A stretch of 44,783 bases of DNA. Origin: Microbispora triticiradicis (GTDB lineage Bacteria > Actinomycetota > Actinomycetes > Streptosporangiales > Streptosporangiaceae). Position 1 is the stretch's first letter. Every line of letters begins with the position of its first letter. Positions 16,533 through 26,774 of this stretch are shown here, piece by piece. The stretch lies in contig QFZU02000003.1 of assembly GCA_003260025.2 (NCBI GenBank), forward strand, positions 1 through 44,783, written 5' to 3'. The translations under genes and the position numbers were made by a program. A model generated the notes under the pieces. That model saw only the letters and a list, made by a program, of their open reading frames with translations. It had not been told where the DNA came from and ran no database searches.

Positions 16533-19500
16533 TCAGGCCCTGCGGGCCCGGGTGACGACCTCCTCGCCCGTGAGCGGGCTGCTGGGGTGGTGGCTCAGGC
16601 ACAGTGGCGTACGCACCTTGGTGAACGACCCGCCCTCGACCGCCGCGTAGAACTGGCCGGACCGCAGCCGGGACACGTCCGGGACGTCGCCGCCCTTGGC
16701 CTTGGCCAGCTCGCGCGCCGCCGTGATCTGCGCCGGTGCGTTGAGCAGGCCGAAGAACTGCGTGGCCGCGTTGCCCGTGATCTGGTTGTGCAGCCCCTTC
16801 GGCGCCTGGGTGGCGAACACCAGCCCGAGGCCGTACTTGCGCGCCTGGGCGGCGAGGGCGAGCGTGCTCTGGGTGCAGGCGGTGGCCGCCCCGGACGGCG
16901 CGAAGGTCTGCGCCTCGTCCATCACGAACAACCCGCCGAGCGGCCGGTCTCCGGCAGGGTGCCGCTTGATCCAGGAGAACAGCGCCATCTGCAGCTGGTT
17001 GACGAAGCTCTGCCGCTGGGCGTCGGAGGTCAGGCCGGTGAGGCTGATCACCGAGACGCGGGCTCGCTTCCCCTCCGCCGGGGTCAGCAGGAGGCCAGGG
17101 TCGACCGGAACCCCCTTCCCCGCGAATAGGGGATCGCTGATCATCTCGGCCCGCAGGTGCTGGGCCATCTCGGTCGCGAGCCTGGCTGCGCCCTCGAGGC
17201 GGCTCACGCCGTCCGGCAGGTCGTCGAGCAGGGCGACGAGCCCGTTGAGCGCCGTGCCACCCTGCCGTCCGTAGTGGACGACCGCCTCGCGCAGCACCGC
17301 CCGGCCCAGGTGCGCCCTCGCCGTCCTCCCGTCGACCTTGGCCCGGGGCACGAGCGCCGCGAGGGCGGCGTCCACCGCCTCCCCGAACTCGTCGGGGTCG
17401 TCGAGCACGCTGGCGAAGTCCGGCAGCGGTTGGAAGCTCAACGGGCGTCCCTGCTCCTTGCGGGGCGTCCAGACGACCACATCGGTGTTCGCCAGATAGT
17501 CGGCGGCCCTGGCCGCGTCGTCCTCGCCCCACGCGCCGGGCGGCTCGGGCCATGCGTCGCCGAGCCGCGCCAGGTCGTTGTTCGGATCGAGGACGACCGA
17601 AGAGACCCCCTGCAGAGCGCACTCCTCCACCAGCCGCCGGATCAGGACGGTCTTCCCCGACCCCGAACCGGCGAAGATCGCCACATGCTTCCGCAGGGCG
17701 TCCAGTGCGATCCGCACCGGCCGGTCGTCCGAGCTCGCCGCTCCGATCGTCAGGTACGGAGTCGTCAGTGCATCAATCGGCGACAGTGGCCTGCGCGGGC
17801 GAGGAACCACCGGTTCCTCCGCAGGAGTCAGCTCCGCAGTCGGCACCTCGGCCGGTGGTGCCTCGGCAAAGGACGGCGGAGGCCCGAACCGCTGATCGGA
17901 AGCAGCCGGGCCGTTGCCCACGTCGCTGGGCAGCACATCATCGGTAGGGGGCGATGAGGGCGCAGCGCCGGAGACCGGGGACGGCGCGTCTGCCTTCGGC
18001 GATGGCGCGGGCTGCGCCACCGGCTGTAGAACCGGCTGCGGCACGATGGCCGGCTGCAGCACTCGCCGATCGGGATTGGCGGTGCGCCGGGACTGGTCCG
18101 GCGACCGGGTCGCCCGCGAGGACGTCCTGGCACCTGGGTCGGACACCCGCGGAACGGCGGCGTCGCTCAACGCCTCGGCGAACAGCTTGACCTCGCTCGT
18201 CGGTCTGCGGGAGACGAGCCACGCCTGGAGATCGGGCGGGTTGGCGGCGAGAAGGTTCCGGAGAGCGGCAAAGATCCTGAGGTCGTCCTCCACGATCTGG
18301 AGGAACCGGCCGCCTGCCTGCTCGAAAGCGGTCAGCGCCTCCTGCGTGACCGGTCCCTTCGCCCAGCCGTGGTTCCTGAGGATGAACAGTCTGCGCGTGG
18401 GTGTCCGCCCGTCGAGCCCGGCTGCGGTGGACGCGGAACGCAGCCGGTTGAGCGCGGAGGTGTGATTGGACGCTCCAATAGCGCGGAAGCACCAGTGCGC
18501 CTCGTTCTCGGTCGCCTCATCCAGTGTCCGCCGCAGGCGGGCGTGCAGGGGCGGCTTGGAACTCGGCGACGGGTCCTGGCTGAACACACGTCCCGTCTCA
18601 CCCTGCTCGGCGATCCACGCCTGCAGTCCGGCCGACAGCAGCCCGGGCATCACGGCGTCCTCCGTGACCGGGTCCAGCGCCCCCGCCACGTCCGCCCGCT
18701 CCCGCAACTCCGCGAACCGCCTGTCGAGCGCCGTGAGGTCGTCCGGCGGGTCGATGATCCGCTTGGTGATTGCCCGCGACTGCTCGCTGAGGCGCGCGAG
18801 TTCCGTGACCCGCCCGCTCGCCAGGCATGCCCGCACGTGCGTGTCTATCCGGATGAGCAACTGGCGAGGGGTGTACTGGTGTGCTTCCTCGAACGCCTCC
18901 GGCCTCACCGGCCACGTCGGGTACGGCGGCGTGAAACCCGCACGCTCGTACTGTGCCCAGAAACGCTTCTCGATGAGCGTCCGCCCGGTCTCCGCGTCCG
19001 GGATCGTCTTGAGGGGGGTCGTCTCCCGGAAGCGGTCCTGTACCGTGTCAGTGGCCTTGGTCTGGATCAGATTCCACGTAGCGGGCAGGCACGAGAGCAC
19101 GGTCAGTGCGCGGCGAGTCACCTCGCGGAGTGTCATCAAGCCGCCCGCGACGCGTTCGAGGATAAGTGCCTGCTGCCACGACTCCTTGAGGTCGTTGTCC
19201 GCGAGGGAGATGGACGACTGCGCCAGCAGGATGTCAATCTGGTCGATCGCGATGATGGACGGCCCAGTTAACGCCACCAGGTGGGACAGGTCGCTGACAA
19301 TCTCCTGCGGGGACTTTCCGATCGTGGTGAAGCCCCAGCCTGCCCGCTCACCCGGTTCTCCTTCCGCTGCGCACGCGAGGTAGGCGTCGCCGACGTCCTG
19401 CGCGGACAGGTCGATGGACGCGCGCAGGACGAGCGCCCTCGCGACGTCCTGGGCGTCACGGCCGACGTGCCGGTCGTACCGGCGAAGAGCGTGCACGAAG

Positions 19501-19970
19501 ACGTCCAGGTCCTGCCGGGAGAGCGACGCCTCGCCGATCATGGACTGCCGGGCGTCGGACGGCACCTCGGTCAGCAGGCAGAGCCGCCACAGGAGTTCCT
19601 TGAGCTGGGTCCCCGCCCCTGGCATGGGCCGCGAGAGGCTGTCCAGCATGGAGAGCAGCACGCTCTCCCAGAAACTCCTGGCGTCCAGCAGGCTGACCAG
19701 GAAGAAGTAGCCGTCCTCCTCGTGCACCGCCTGCCGGGCCCAACCGAGTAGGTGCGTCTTGCCCGCGCCTCTCTGGCCTTGTATCACGAGGCCGATGGGG
19801 CTCGCGTCGGCGCTCTCCTCGGCCTCGATGAAGCCGTTGAGGATCGCCTTGGCGGTCTGCTGGTGGAGAGCCCCGACGTGGAACGGCAGCGGTCGCCACA
19901 CGTCGTCGGGGACCTTGGCGTAGTTGAACCTCAGCGCCGCCAGGGCGTCCAGTTCCCTGCCGGTCATCAT
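16533..19970 (-). CDS. double ATPase with C-terminal HerA/DUF87 domain
   Basis: An 1145-residue protein with two P-loop ATPases. The N-terminal unit has Walker A GQRGAGKT (65-72) and a Walker B-like SIIAIDQID (238-246), followed by helical sensor-like sequence, which suggests an AAA+/STAND-type ATPase. Residues about 490-600 form a further domain (RRLFILRNHGWAKGP). A Pro/Ala/Ser-rich linker covers about 605-730. The C-terminal unit is HerA-like: Walker A AGSGSGKT (767-774), VVLDPNNDLAR, Walker B LFVMDEAQ (1014-1021), FATQAPKGLHNQI with an arginine-finger/sensor region, and AAVEGGSF near the end. HerA proteins form hexamers that translocate DNA with a nuclease partner. ATGATGA overlap couples it to the gene before. 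Likely a DNA-acting motor; not a known named system to me. Confidence 0.8.
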   Translation of the reverse strand: MMTGRELDALAALRFNYAKVPDDVWRPLPFHVGALHQQTAKAILNGFIEAEESADASPIGLVIQGQRGAGKTHLLGWARQAVHEEDGYFFLVSLLDARSFWESVLLSMLDSLSRPMPGAGTQLKELLWRLCLLTEVPSDARQSMIGEASLSRQDLDVFVHALRRYDRHVGRDAQDVARALVLRASIDLSAQDVGDAYLACAAEGEPGERAGWGFTTIGKSPQEIVSDLSHLVALTGPSIIAIDQIDILLAQSSISLADNDLKESWQQALILERVAGGLMTLREVTRRALTVLSCLPATWNLIQTKATDTVQDRFRETTPLKTIPDAETGRTLIEKRFWAQYERAGFTPPYPTWPVRPEAFEEAHQYTPRQLLIRIDTHVRACLASGRVTELARLSEQSRAITKRIIDPPDDLTALDRRFAELRERADVAGALDPVTEDAVMPGLLSAGLQAWIAEQGETGRVFSQDPSPSSKPPLHARLRRTLDEATENEAHWCFRAIGASNHTSALNRLRSASTAAGLDGRTPTRRLFILRNHGWAKGPVTQEALTAFEQAGGRFLQIVEDDLRIFAALRNLLAANPPDLQAWLVSRRPTSEVKLFAEALSDAAVPRVSDPGARTSSRATRSPDQSRRTANPDRRVLQPAIVPQPVLQPVAQPAPSPKADAPSPVSGAAPSSPPTDDVLPSDVGNGPAASDQRFGPPPSFAEAPPAEVPTAELTPAEEPVVPRPRRPLSPIDALTTPYLTIGAASSDDRPVRIALDALRKHVAIFAGSGSGKTVLIRRLVEECALQGVSSVVLDPNNDLARLGDAWPEPPGAWGEDDAARAADYLANTDVVVWTPRKEQGRPLSFQPLPDFASVLDDPDEFGEAVDAALAALVPRAKVDGRTARAHLGRAVLREAVVHYGRQGGTALNGLVALLDDLPDGVSRLEGAARLATEMAQHLRAEMISDPLFAGKGVPVDPGLLLTPAEGKRARVSVISLTGLTSDAQRQSFVNQLQMALFSWIKRHPAGDRPLGGLFVMDEAQTFAPSGAATACTQSTLALAAQARKYGLGLVFATQAPKGLHNQITGNAATQFFGLLNAPAQITAARELAKAKGGDVPDVSRLRSGQFYAAVEGGSFTKVRTPLCLSHHPSSPLTGEEVVTRARRA

Positions 19971-20680
19971 GCTCCGATCAGAATGCGGTGCTTGGGCTGG
20001 TCGCCGATGATCACCGCCGCGTCGCGGTCCTCCTGCGACAGGTTCTTCTGGCTCTCCCAGGGGACGATGTGCACGTCGGGCTGGGTGATCATCCGGCGGA
20101 GGGCGGCGTCGACCAGTTCTCGCGGGGCCTCGCCCAGCAGCGGGCGCAGCCGGGTCAGGCTCACCCAGGCGTTCGGCCCATCGGCGAGCTGCGCGTACGC
20201 CTTCCGGATCGACGTCTCGACGTCATCAGAGAGGAAGGTGGCCACGCTCGCGTCCGAGGCCCTCGAAACCGTCTTCTCCTGGGCAGTGATCGTCTCCTCG
20301 ACTCCAGTGGGGGGCGTCGTTGCGGAGTCCTGCCGGCCGAAGACGTCGGCGAGGCTGCTCTCGCTGCGGCTGACGTGCCGCTGGATGCCCGCCACGAGCG
20401 CCCTGACCGCAGCGGCGGCGAAACCGGTGGCCGGGGCGCCGACGCCGTCCCGGAATAACTCCGACGCGTGGTGCCAGCCCTTGTCGGTCAGCACGTGGCT
20501 GTAGGAGCGCCCCTGCTTCCGGCTGTCCACGTATCCGCCGGCGTTGAGGGCGGTCCGCTCCTTGCCGGTGATGGTGACGCCGTACTTCTCCTTGAGCTCG
20601 GGATTGGAGAGCTCCCAATCCTCGGCCATCAGGACCAGGAGGGCGCAGGTCGCGGAGAAGGACAAGGGTTTGTCAGGCAT
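19967..20680 (-). CDS. winged-helix-like protein, middle gene of HerA/nuclease operon
   Basis: A 237-residue protein I cannot place in a named family. The N-terminal 70 residues read like a winged helix (LSFSATCALLVLMAEDWELS, NPELKEKYGVTITGKERTAL, then KQGRSYSHVLTDKGWHHA as wing and last helix). A polar, probably flexible middle (about 105-145) leads to a second possible winged helix at about 150-235 (WVSLTRLRPLLGEAPRELVD, HIVPWESQKNLSQEDRDAAV). It overlaps the gene before by 8 bp and the gene after by 4 bp, so the three proteins are probably made in fixed proportion. An adaptor or DNA/sensor subunit between nuclease and motor is the natural guess. Confidence 0.65.
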   Translation of the reverse strand: MPDKPLSFSATCALLVLMAEDWELSNPELKEKYGVTITGKERTALNAGGYVDSRKQGRSYSHVLTDKGWHHASELFRDGVGAPATGFAAAAVRALVAGIQRHVSRSESSLADVFGRQDSATTPPTGVEETITAQEKTVSRASDASVATFLSDDVETSIRKAYAQLADGPNAWVSLTRLRPLLGEAPRELVDAALRRMITQPDVHIVPWESQKNLSQEDRDAAVIIGDQPKHRILIGA

Positions 20681-21809
20681 GGGGTGACCCTTCGAACGTT
20701 CCATTGCGGCGGGTGTGGAGGAAGTGCTCGATCTCGGCCAGGACGGTGCCGACGTGGCCGAGGACCTGGTCGTTGGTGAAGCGGCGTACGGCGTAGCCGT
20801 CCTCGCGCAGGCGCCGGTCGCGCTGCCGGTCGGCGGCGAGCCTGAGCGCCTCGCGGTGCTCGGGGCCGTCGATCTCGACGACGCAACGTTCCGCGCGGAA
20901 CAGCAGGTCGACCCTGATGGGAGTGGTGAGCGGGCCCGACCTGTGGGTCTGGTTCCAGGCCCGGCCCGCCGCCCACGTGCATGACGACAGCGCCTTCTCC
21001 AGGCGCCTCTCCGCCTCGCTCGCGGGGTGGGGCAGCCCGGCGAGCGGGGGATAGGTGAGGACCGGCGCCGGCCGCCGCCCAGCCGGCCGTACGGGGCTGC
21101 CCGGGTCTTCGCCGCCGCCGGCCGCGGGACCGGGGCTGGCCAGTTCACGGGCGAGGGCCGCCACCTCGTCGGGGATCGGGGCGGTCATGCTCTCGACGCG
21201 ATCGACCGCCCGCAGGGGCGGCCCGGTGAGCCAGACGCCGAACCGGCCGTGCTGGGCGAGCCATTCGCACCCCGTCACCAGCACCTCCTCCGCGGCGGGG
21301 GAGAGCCCGGAGGACGGCCGTACGAGGATCGCCGCCTCCGGACGCCGGTAGCCGTCGCGGAGCACCCGGGCCAGCCCCGCGGCGCGGACCTCGGGCGGGA
21401 ACGGCCCGGTACGGCCCACCGTACGGTCACCGGCCGTGACCCCGTTCGCACCGGCCTGCTCACGCAGGGCCCGCTCGGCGAGGTGGGCGAGGAAGTGGGC
21501 GAAGTGCCGGGTGGTCGAGGCCGTGCGCAGGGCGAGCGCCCGTACGGCGGGGACGGCCGCGCCACCGGCCCCGGTGATGCCGTCCGCGTCCGGCAGCCAG
21601 GCGGGGAACATCGCCACCGCCGCGGTCTCCAGCTCGCCCAGCACGTCGGCGACGAGGTCCGCGGGGGTCCGGGCGGGGCGGGGAGCGTAGGCGACCAGCG
21701 CGGGCGCGTCGTCGGGGAGGGGCTCCAGCGCGAGGGCGACCGCCCCGGCGTCCTCGCCGACGTGCACGACCCGGCCGACGGGAAGATCGTTCCACGACCG
21801 CGCCATCAC
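20673..21809 (-). CDS. DUF559/Vsr-like PD-(D/E)xK nuclease with unknown N-terminal domain
   Basis: A 378-residue protein. The last 115 residues are a DUF559-type restriction-endonuclease fold: Glu266 in SEAERRLEKAL, Asp301 in RVDLLF, Glu312-x-Asp314 in VVEIDGPEH, His318, then the RDRRLREDGYAVRRF strand. That is the Vsr-like version of the PD-(D/E)xK site with ExD in place of ExK. The first 230 residues have no domain I recognise; they contain alpha/beta stretches such as ILVRPSSGLSPAAEEVLV. Start is GTG 21809 or the ATG directly after it (21806), behind AGGTGGGG. It is the first gene of the operon with the winged-helix protein and HerA-like ATPase. Probable DNA nuclease; target unknown. Confidence 0.75.
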   Translation of the reverse strand: MMARSWNDLPVGRVVHVGEDAGAVALALEPLPDDAPALVAYAPRPARTPADLVADVLGELETAAVAMFPAWLPDADGITGAGGAAVPAVRALALRTASTTRHFAHFLAHLAERALREQAGANGVTAGDRTVGRTGPFPPEVRAAGLARVLRDGYRRPEAAILVRPSSGLSPAAEEVLVTGCEWLAQHGRFGVWLTGPPLRAVDRVESMTAPIPDEVAALARELASPGPAAGGGEDPGSPVRPAGRRPAPVLTYPPLAGLPHPASEAERRLEKALSSCTWAAGRAWNQTHRSGPLTTPIRVDLLFRAERCVVEIDGPEHREALRLAADRQRDRRLREDGYAVRRFTNDQVLGHVGTVLAEIEHFLHTRRNGTFEGSPHA

Positions 21810-21931
21810 GCCGTCCCCACCTGCTTGGTTGAAGATCCGACAATCTTGACCCGGCAGAGGTTATCCGGCGGCGGCAGGGTCGTGCATGAGATCCGGAATT
21901 TCCTGATAAAGGCCGAGGCCGGTACGGCGGA

Positions 21932-22654
21932 TCAGGCGGTCTCGGACCTGATCAGGCGGAGGAACGCCTTGATGCCCGAAAGGACCTCCTGGTTGTCGGT
22001 GAGACGGCTGAGGGAGTCCTCGAACTTCCTGCCCACCGCGTCGAGGCGGCGATCGAGGTCGTCGGCGCGGGCCGTGGCCGCGTGCAACCCGGCGCGCGTC
22101 TCCGGGACGAGGGCGTCGAGGCGCTCGGCCAGTTCGGTGGCCCGGGCCTCCAGCGCCGCGACGCGCTCGGCCAGCGCGACGGCGTCCTCGCGGGGGTAGC
22201 GGACCTCCTCCAGCATCGTGGTCATCCGGCCGCGCAGGTGGGCGAACCAGGCGCCCGCCGGCCGGAGGAACGTGGCGAGCAGGTAGAAGACCGCGAAGTA
22301 GTAGCCGACCGTCTCACCGGAGAAGTACGTGATCACCGCGAGGAGGGCGGCCGACACCAGATGAGCGGCGACGGCGGCCCGGCGCATGCGGACCGCGATG
22401 CGGCGGGCCTCGGCCTCCCGTTCCGGTGGGACCGTCATCCCGCGCTCGCGGCTGACCCGGATCTCGTGGATCAGCGCGTGCGCCTGGAAGTACACGTTCC
22501 ACGGAAGGGTCAGGAGCACGATCAGCCAGATCAGGCACAGCGCCCCGAATCCGAGGGAGACGACCACCGGCAGCGGGACGTCCACCACGTAGACCAGGAC
22601 GATCCCGGCGATCGTCGAAATGATCGTCAGAAAGACGATTCCGCTTCTGCTCAC
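21932..22654 (-). CDS. four-TM membrane protein with C-terminal coiled coil
   Basis: A 240-residue protein, family not recognised. Two membrane helices (about 5-26 and 30-52) are followed by an amphipathic basic stretch, two more helices (about 92-112 and 115-138), then a long heptad-rich coiled coil (about 150-225: LAERVAALEARATELAERLD, DLDRRLDAVGRKFEDSLSRL). GTG 22654 is chosen because GAGGGAAGGG lies just upstream and the hydrophobic segment begins soon after. It follows the nuclease operon promoter region but is on the same strand with its own 120-bp gap, so a link to that operon is uncertain. Confidence 0.6.
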   Translation of the reverse strand: MSRSGIVFLTIISTIAGIVLVYVVDVPLPVVVSLGFGALCLIWLIVLLTLPWNVYFQAHALIHEIRVSRERGMTVPPEREAEARRIAVRMRRAAVAAHLVSAALLAVITYFSGETVGYYFAVFYLLATFLRPAGAWFAHLRGRMTTMLEEVRYPREDAVALAERVAALEARATELAERLDALVPETRAGLHAATARADDLDRRLDAVGRKFEDSLSRLTDNQEVLSGIKAFLRLIRSETA

Positions 22655-22761
22655 GACGGCCCTTCCCTCAGGTGTTCCGGGCACCAGTGTCGCCGCCGGA
22701 CCGCGGCCCGGGCATGAGCATGATCACCCGGATCGTCTGAGTAGGACCGCTCAGTGAGGAA

Positions 22762-22791
22762 GGGGTGACCCGCGAGGACGCGGGCCACCCC
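22762..22791 (-). terminator. hairpin after the 5'-nucleotidase gene
   Basis: GGGGTG-A-CCCGCG pairs with CGCGGG-C-CACCCC around the loop AGGA. The stem of 12 bp with one mismatch lies 17 bp downstream of the 5'-nucleotidase stop. Confidence 0.6.
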
Positions 22792-22807
22792 TGACGGGAA
22801 GGAAGGG

Positions 22808-24571
<1,764 letters not shown>

Positions 24572-24681
24572 GGTGGGTGACGATAGTGTCACGCAATTAC
24601 CAAGTGGTCACGAAGTTCTTAACCGGACATGTCGCTACAAGGTGACACGCTTCTCACTGAGGCCGGGGTAGGACCGATGAG

Positions 24682-25686
24682 GTGGCCGACAAACTCGAGA
24701 CGTACCGGGCGAAACGCGACCCTGCGCGCACCGGCGAGCCCATGCCCGCCGACGGCCCGTCGCCGCGGGGTGAGGACGACACGTTCGTGATCCAGGAGCA
24801 CCACGCCCGGTCCCTGCACTGGGACCTGCGCCTGGAGCGGGGCGGCGTGCTGGTCTCGTGGGCGATCCCCAAGGGCCTGCCGCCCGACCCCGCGACCAAC
24901 CATCTCGCCGTCCACACCGAGGACCACCCCATGGAGTATGCCCGCTTCGAGGGGGAGATCCCCAGGGGCGAGTACGGCGGCGGCACGATGACGATCTGGG
25001 ACCGCGGCCACTACGCGACCGAGAAGTGGAGCGACCGCGAGGTGAAGGTCGTGCTGAGCGGTTCCCGGGTGGCCGGGCGCTACGTGCTCTTCCGGACCCG
25101 CGGCCGCAACTGGATGATCCACCGGATGGACCCGCCGGACGGCGGGTGGGAGCCTCCGCCGGCGCGACCGGCGCCTATGACCCCGGTGAGCCGGACCCGC
25201 GTCCCCCGCGACCCCGAACGGTACGCCTGGGAGTTCTGGTGGGGCGGGCGGCGGGCGCTGGCCCATGTCGAGGGCGGCAGGCTCACCCTGCGCGACGCGG
25301 ACGGCGCCGACGTCACCGCGGAGCACCGCTGGCTGCGCCCGCTGGCCGAGTCGCTCGGCAGCCGGGCCGTGATCCTCGACGGCGAGGTGGCGGCCCTCGG
25401 GGCGACCCTCGTCTACGTCTGCTACGACCTGCTCTACGACGACGGGCGGTCGCTGCTGGACGAGCCGTTCGAGCGCCGCCGTACGCGCCTGGAGGCGCTC
25501 GCGGTGAACGGGCCGCGCTGGCAGACCACGCCGTCCTGGCCCGGGGAGGTCCACGCGGTACGGCGGGCGGCGGCCGAGCAGGGCCTGCCGGGCGTGGTGG
25601 GCAAACGGCTCGACTCGGCGTACGCGCCGGGGGAGGAGTCCGCGGCCTGGGTGCGCCTGCCGGGTAAGGGGGACGGCGCGGGGTAG
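24682..25686 (+). CDS. LigD-like 3'-phosphoesterase fused to a catalytically defective ligase domain
   Basis: A 334-residue protein. Residues about 30-150 are a LigD-type phosphoesterase that trims 3' ends in bacterial end joining: FVIQEHHARSLHWDLRLE and the HTEDHPMEYARFEGEIPRGE, YGGGTMTIWD block keep its His, Asp and Arg residues. The remaining 165 residues align with the nucleotidyltransferase domain of ATP-dependent ligases (RALAHVEGG, LDGEVAAL at 232-239, VVGKRLDSAYAPG), but motif I reads EFWWGGR at 184-190, with Trp186 where the AMP-accepting Lys belongs and Gly at the Asp position; motif IV Glu is Pro. No OB-fold follows. So it should process ends but not seal. GTG 24682; the next gene lies 24 bp downstream. 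Confidence 0.82.
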   Translation: MADKLETYRAKRDPARTGEPMPADGPSPRGEDDTFVIQEHHARSLHWDLRLERGGVLVSWAIPKGLPPDPATNHLAVHTEDHPMEYARFEGEIPRGEYGGGTMTIWDRGHYATEKWSDREVKVVLSGSRVAGRYVLFRTRGRNWMIHRMDPPDGGWEPPPARPAPMTPVSRTRVPRDPERYAWEFWWGGRRALAHVEGGRLTLRDADGADVTAEHRWLRPLAESLGSRAVILDGEVAALGATLVYVCYDLLYDDGRSLLDEPFERRRTRLEALAVNGPRWQTTPSWPGEVHAVRRAAAEQGLPGVVGKRLDSAYAPGEESAAWVRLPGKGDGAG

Positions 25687-25710
25687 TCGCCGGGTAGGGG
25701 AGGTGCGGCC

Positions 25711-26103
25711 ATGAGCGGTCCCAGTGGAAGCGGGGAGGCCGGGCGGCGGCATCCGGTCACCGGCGAGCACAAGTACGAGCAGGAGATCACCTCGGCGGAC
25801 GAGCACGAGGAGCGGCCGGGACGCAGCCTGGTCACCACCGACCACGAGGTGATCAGGCGATGGGCGGGGGACCGGGACGCCACTCCCGCCACCGTCCCCG
25901 GCACCGAGCACGAGGGCCGTCCGGAGGTTCTCCGCTTCGACTTCCCGGGCTACGGCGGCGAGGACCTGCAGCACATCTCCTGGGACGAGTGGTTCAGGAC
26001 GTTCGAGGAGCGCCGGCTCGACTTCGTCTACCAGGAACATCGCAAGGACGGCAGCCCGAGCAACTTCTTCCGCCTGGAGAACCCCGGCCGGGAGGACGCC
26101 TAG
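25711..26103 (+). CDS. small conserved acidic protein linked to LigD-like gene
   Basis: A 130-residue hydrophilic protein. The second half (TDHEVIRRWAGDRDATPATV, LRFDFPGYGGEDLQHISWDE, WFRTFEERRLDFVYQE, FFRLENPGRED) matches in type a widespread small family often listed in databases under a misleading branching-enzyme name and often encoded near LigD or Ku genes. The N-terminal 45 residues look disordered. It follows the LigD-like gene by 24 bp with GGGGAGGTGCGGCC before ATG. No activity is known. Confidence 0.65.
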   Translation: MSGPSGSGEAGRRHPVTGEHKYEQEITSADEHEERPGRSLVTTDHEVIRRWAGDRDATPATVPGTEHEGRPEVLRFDFPGYGGEDLQHISWDEWFRTFEERRLDFVYQEHRKDGSPSNFFRLENPGREDA

Positions 26104-26221
26104 CCTGCCCTCCACGTGGGGGTCAGCCGGAATACGCCAGAAAGGGGCCGCAGGTGTGCGGGCCTTGGAGGTCAGCGGTGCGCGCCGCTGGGCTCCTGCT
26201 CAAAGGCACCCCGACGAGAAA

Positions 26222-26240
26222 CCTGCCCGGCTAGGGCAGG
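26222..26240. terminator. hairpin between convergent genes
   Basis: CCTGCCC-GGCTA-GGGCAGG forms a perfect 7-bp stem directly before the HxlR stop codon. Confidence 0.5.
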
Positions 26241-26741
26241 TCAGTCCCTGGTTGGCAGGGCGGCGCGGGCGATGACGTCACGTTTGGCCGCTTCGTGTTC
26301 GGCGGCCTCGTGTTCGGCGGCGGTGCGCCTGTCGTAGGCGGCGCGGGCCGCGGCGATGGCGTTCTGGTGTTCCTCGGTCCAGTGGACCAGGGCGCGGATG
26401 GTGCTGTGCAGGGTCGCGCCCATCTGCGTCAGTTCGTAGTCCACGCGTGGCGGGACGGTCGGGTGCACCGTTCGGCTCACCAGCCCGTCGCGTTCCAGGT
26501 GCCGCAGGGTGCGGGTCAGCATCCGCTGGCTGACCCCGTCGATCGCGCGGCGCAGCTCGGTGAAGCGCAGGCTGCGCTTGTCGAGCAGCGCGATCACCAG
26601 GAGCGACCACTTGTCGGCGATGCGGTCGAGGATCTGCCGCACCTCGCAGTCGGCGCGCTGGTCCCATTGGAGAACGTCGTCGTCGACGACGGTATCCGCG
26701 CAGTAACCGAGGGACTCGAAAGTGCCGTCCTCCATGGTCAC
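26241..26741 (-). CDS. HxlR-family transcriptional regulator
   Basis: A 166-residue winged-helix protein. The HxlR core runs from about 32 to 125: CEVRQILDRIADKWSLLVIA, LRFTELRRAIDGVSQRMLTR, LRHLERDGLVSRTVHPTVPP, RVDYELTQMG. The single Cys of the core is in ADCEVRQIL, the place used for redox sensing in some relatives. An Ala/Glu-rich helical tail (about 130-160, with AAEHEA repeated) is longer than usual. GTG 26741 or ATG 26735 can be the start. It is divergent from an MFS gene with 99 bp between, filled with GGGAACC repeats, so it probably controls that exporter and itself. Confidence 0.85.
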   Translation of the reverse strand: MTMEDGTFESLGYCADTVVDDDVLQWDQRADCEVRQILDRIADKWSLLVIALLDKRSLRFTELRRAIDGVSQRMLTRTLRHLERDGLVSRTVHPTVPPRVDYELTQMGATLHSTIRALVHWTEEHQNAIAAARAAYDRRTAAEHEAAEHEAAKRDVIARAALPTRD

Positions 26742-26774
26742 CGATGGTGCCTAACGATGCTGTCGATTACAAGA

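Noticed and set aside
21932-22654. Membrane/coiled-coil protein as a fourth member of the HerA/nuclease operon
   Set aside because: It is on the same strand but 122 bp away with no overlap; nothing in its sequence links it to DNA. Left as possible but unsupported.
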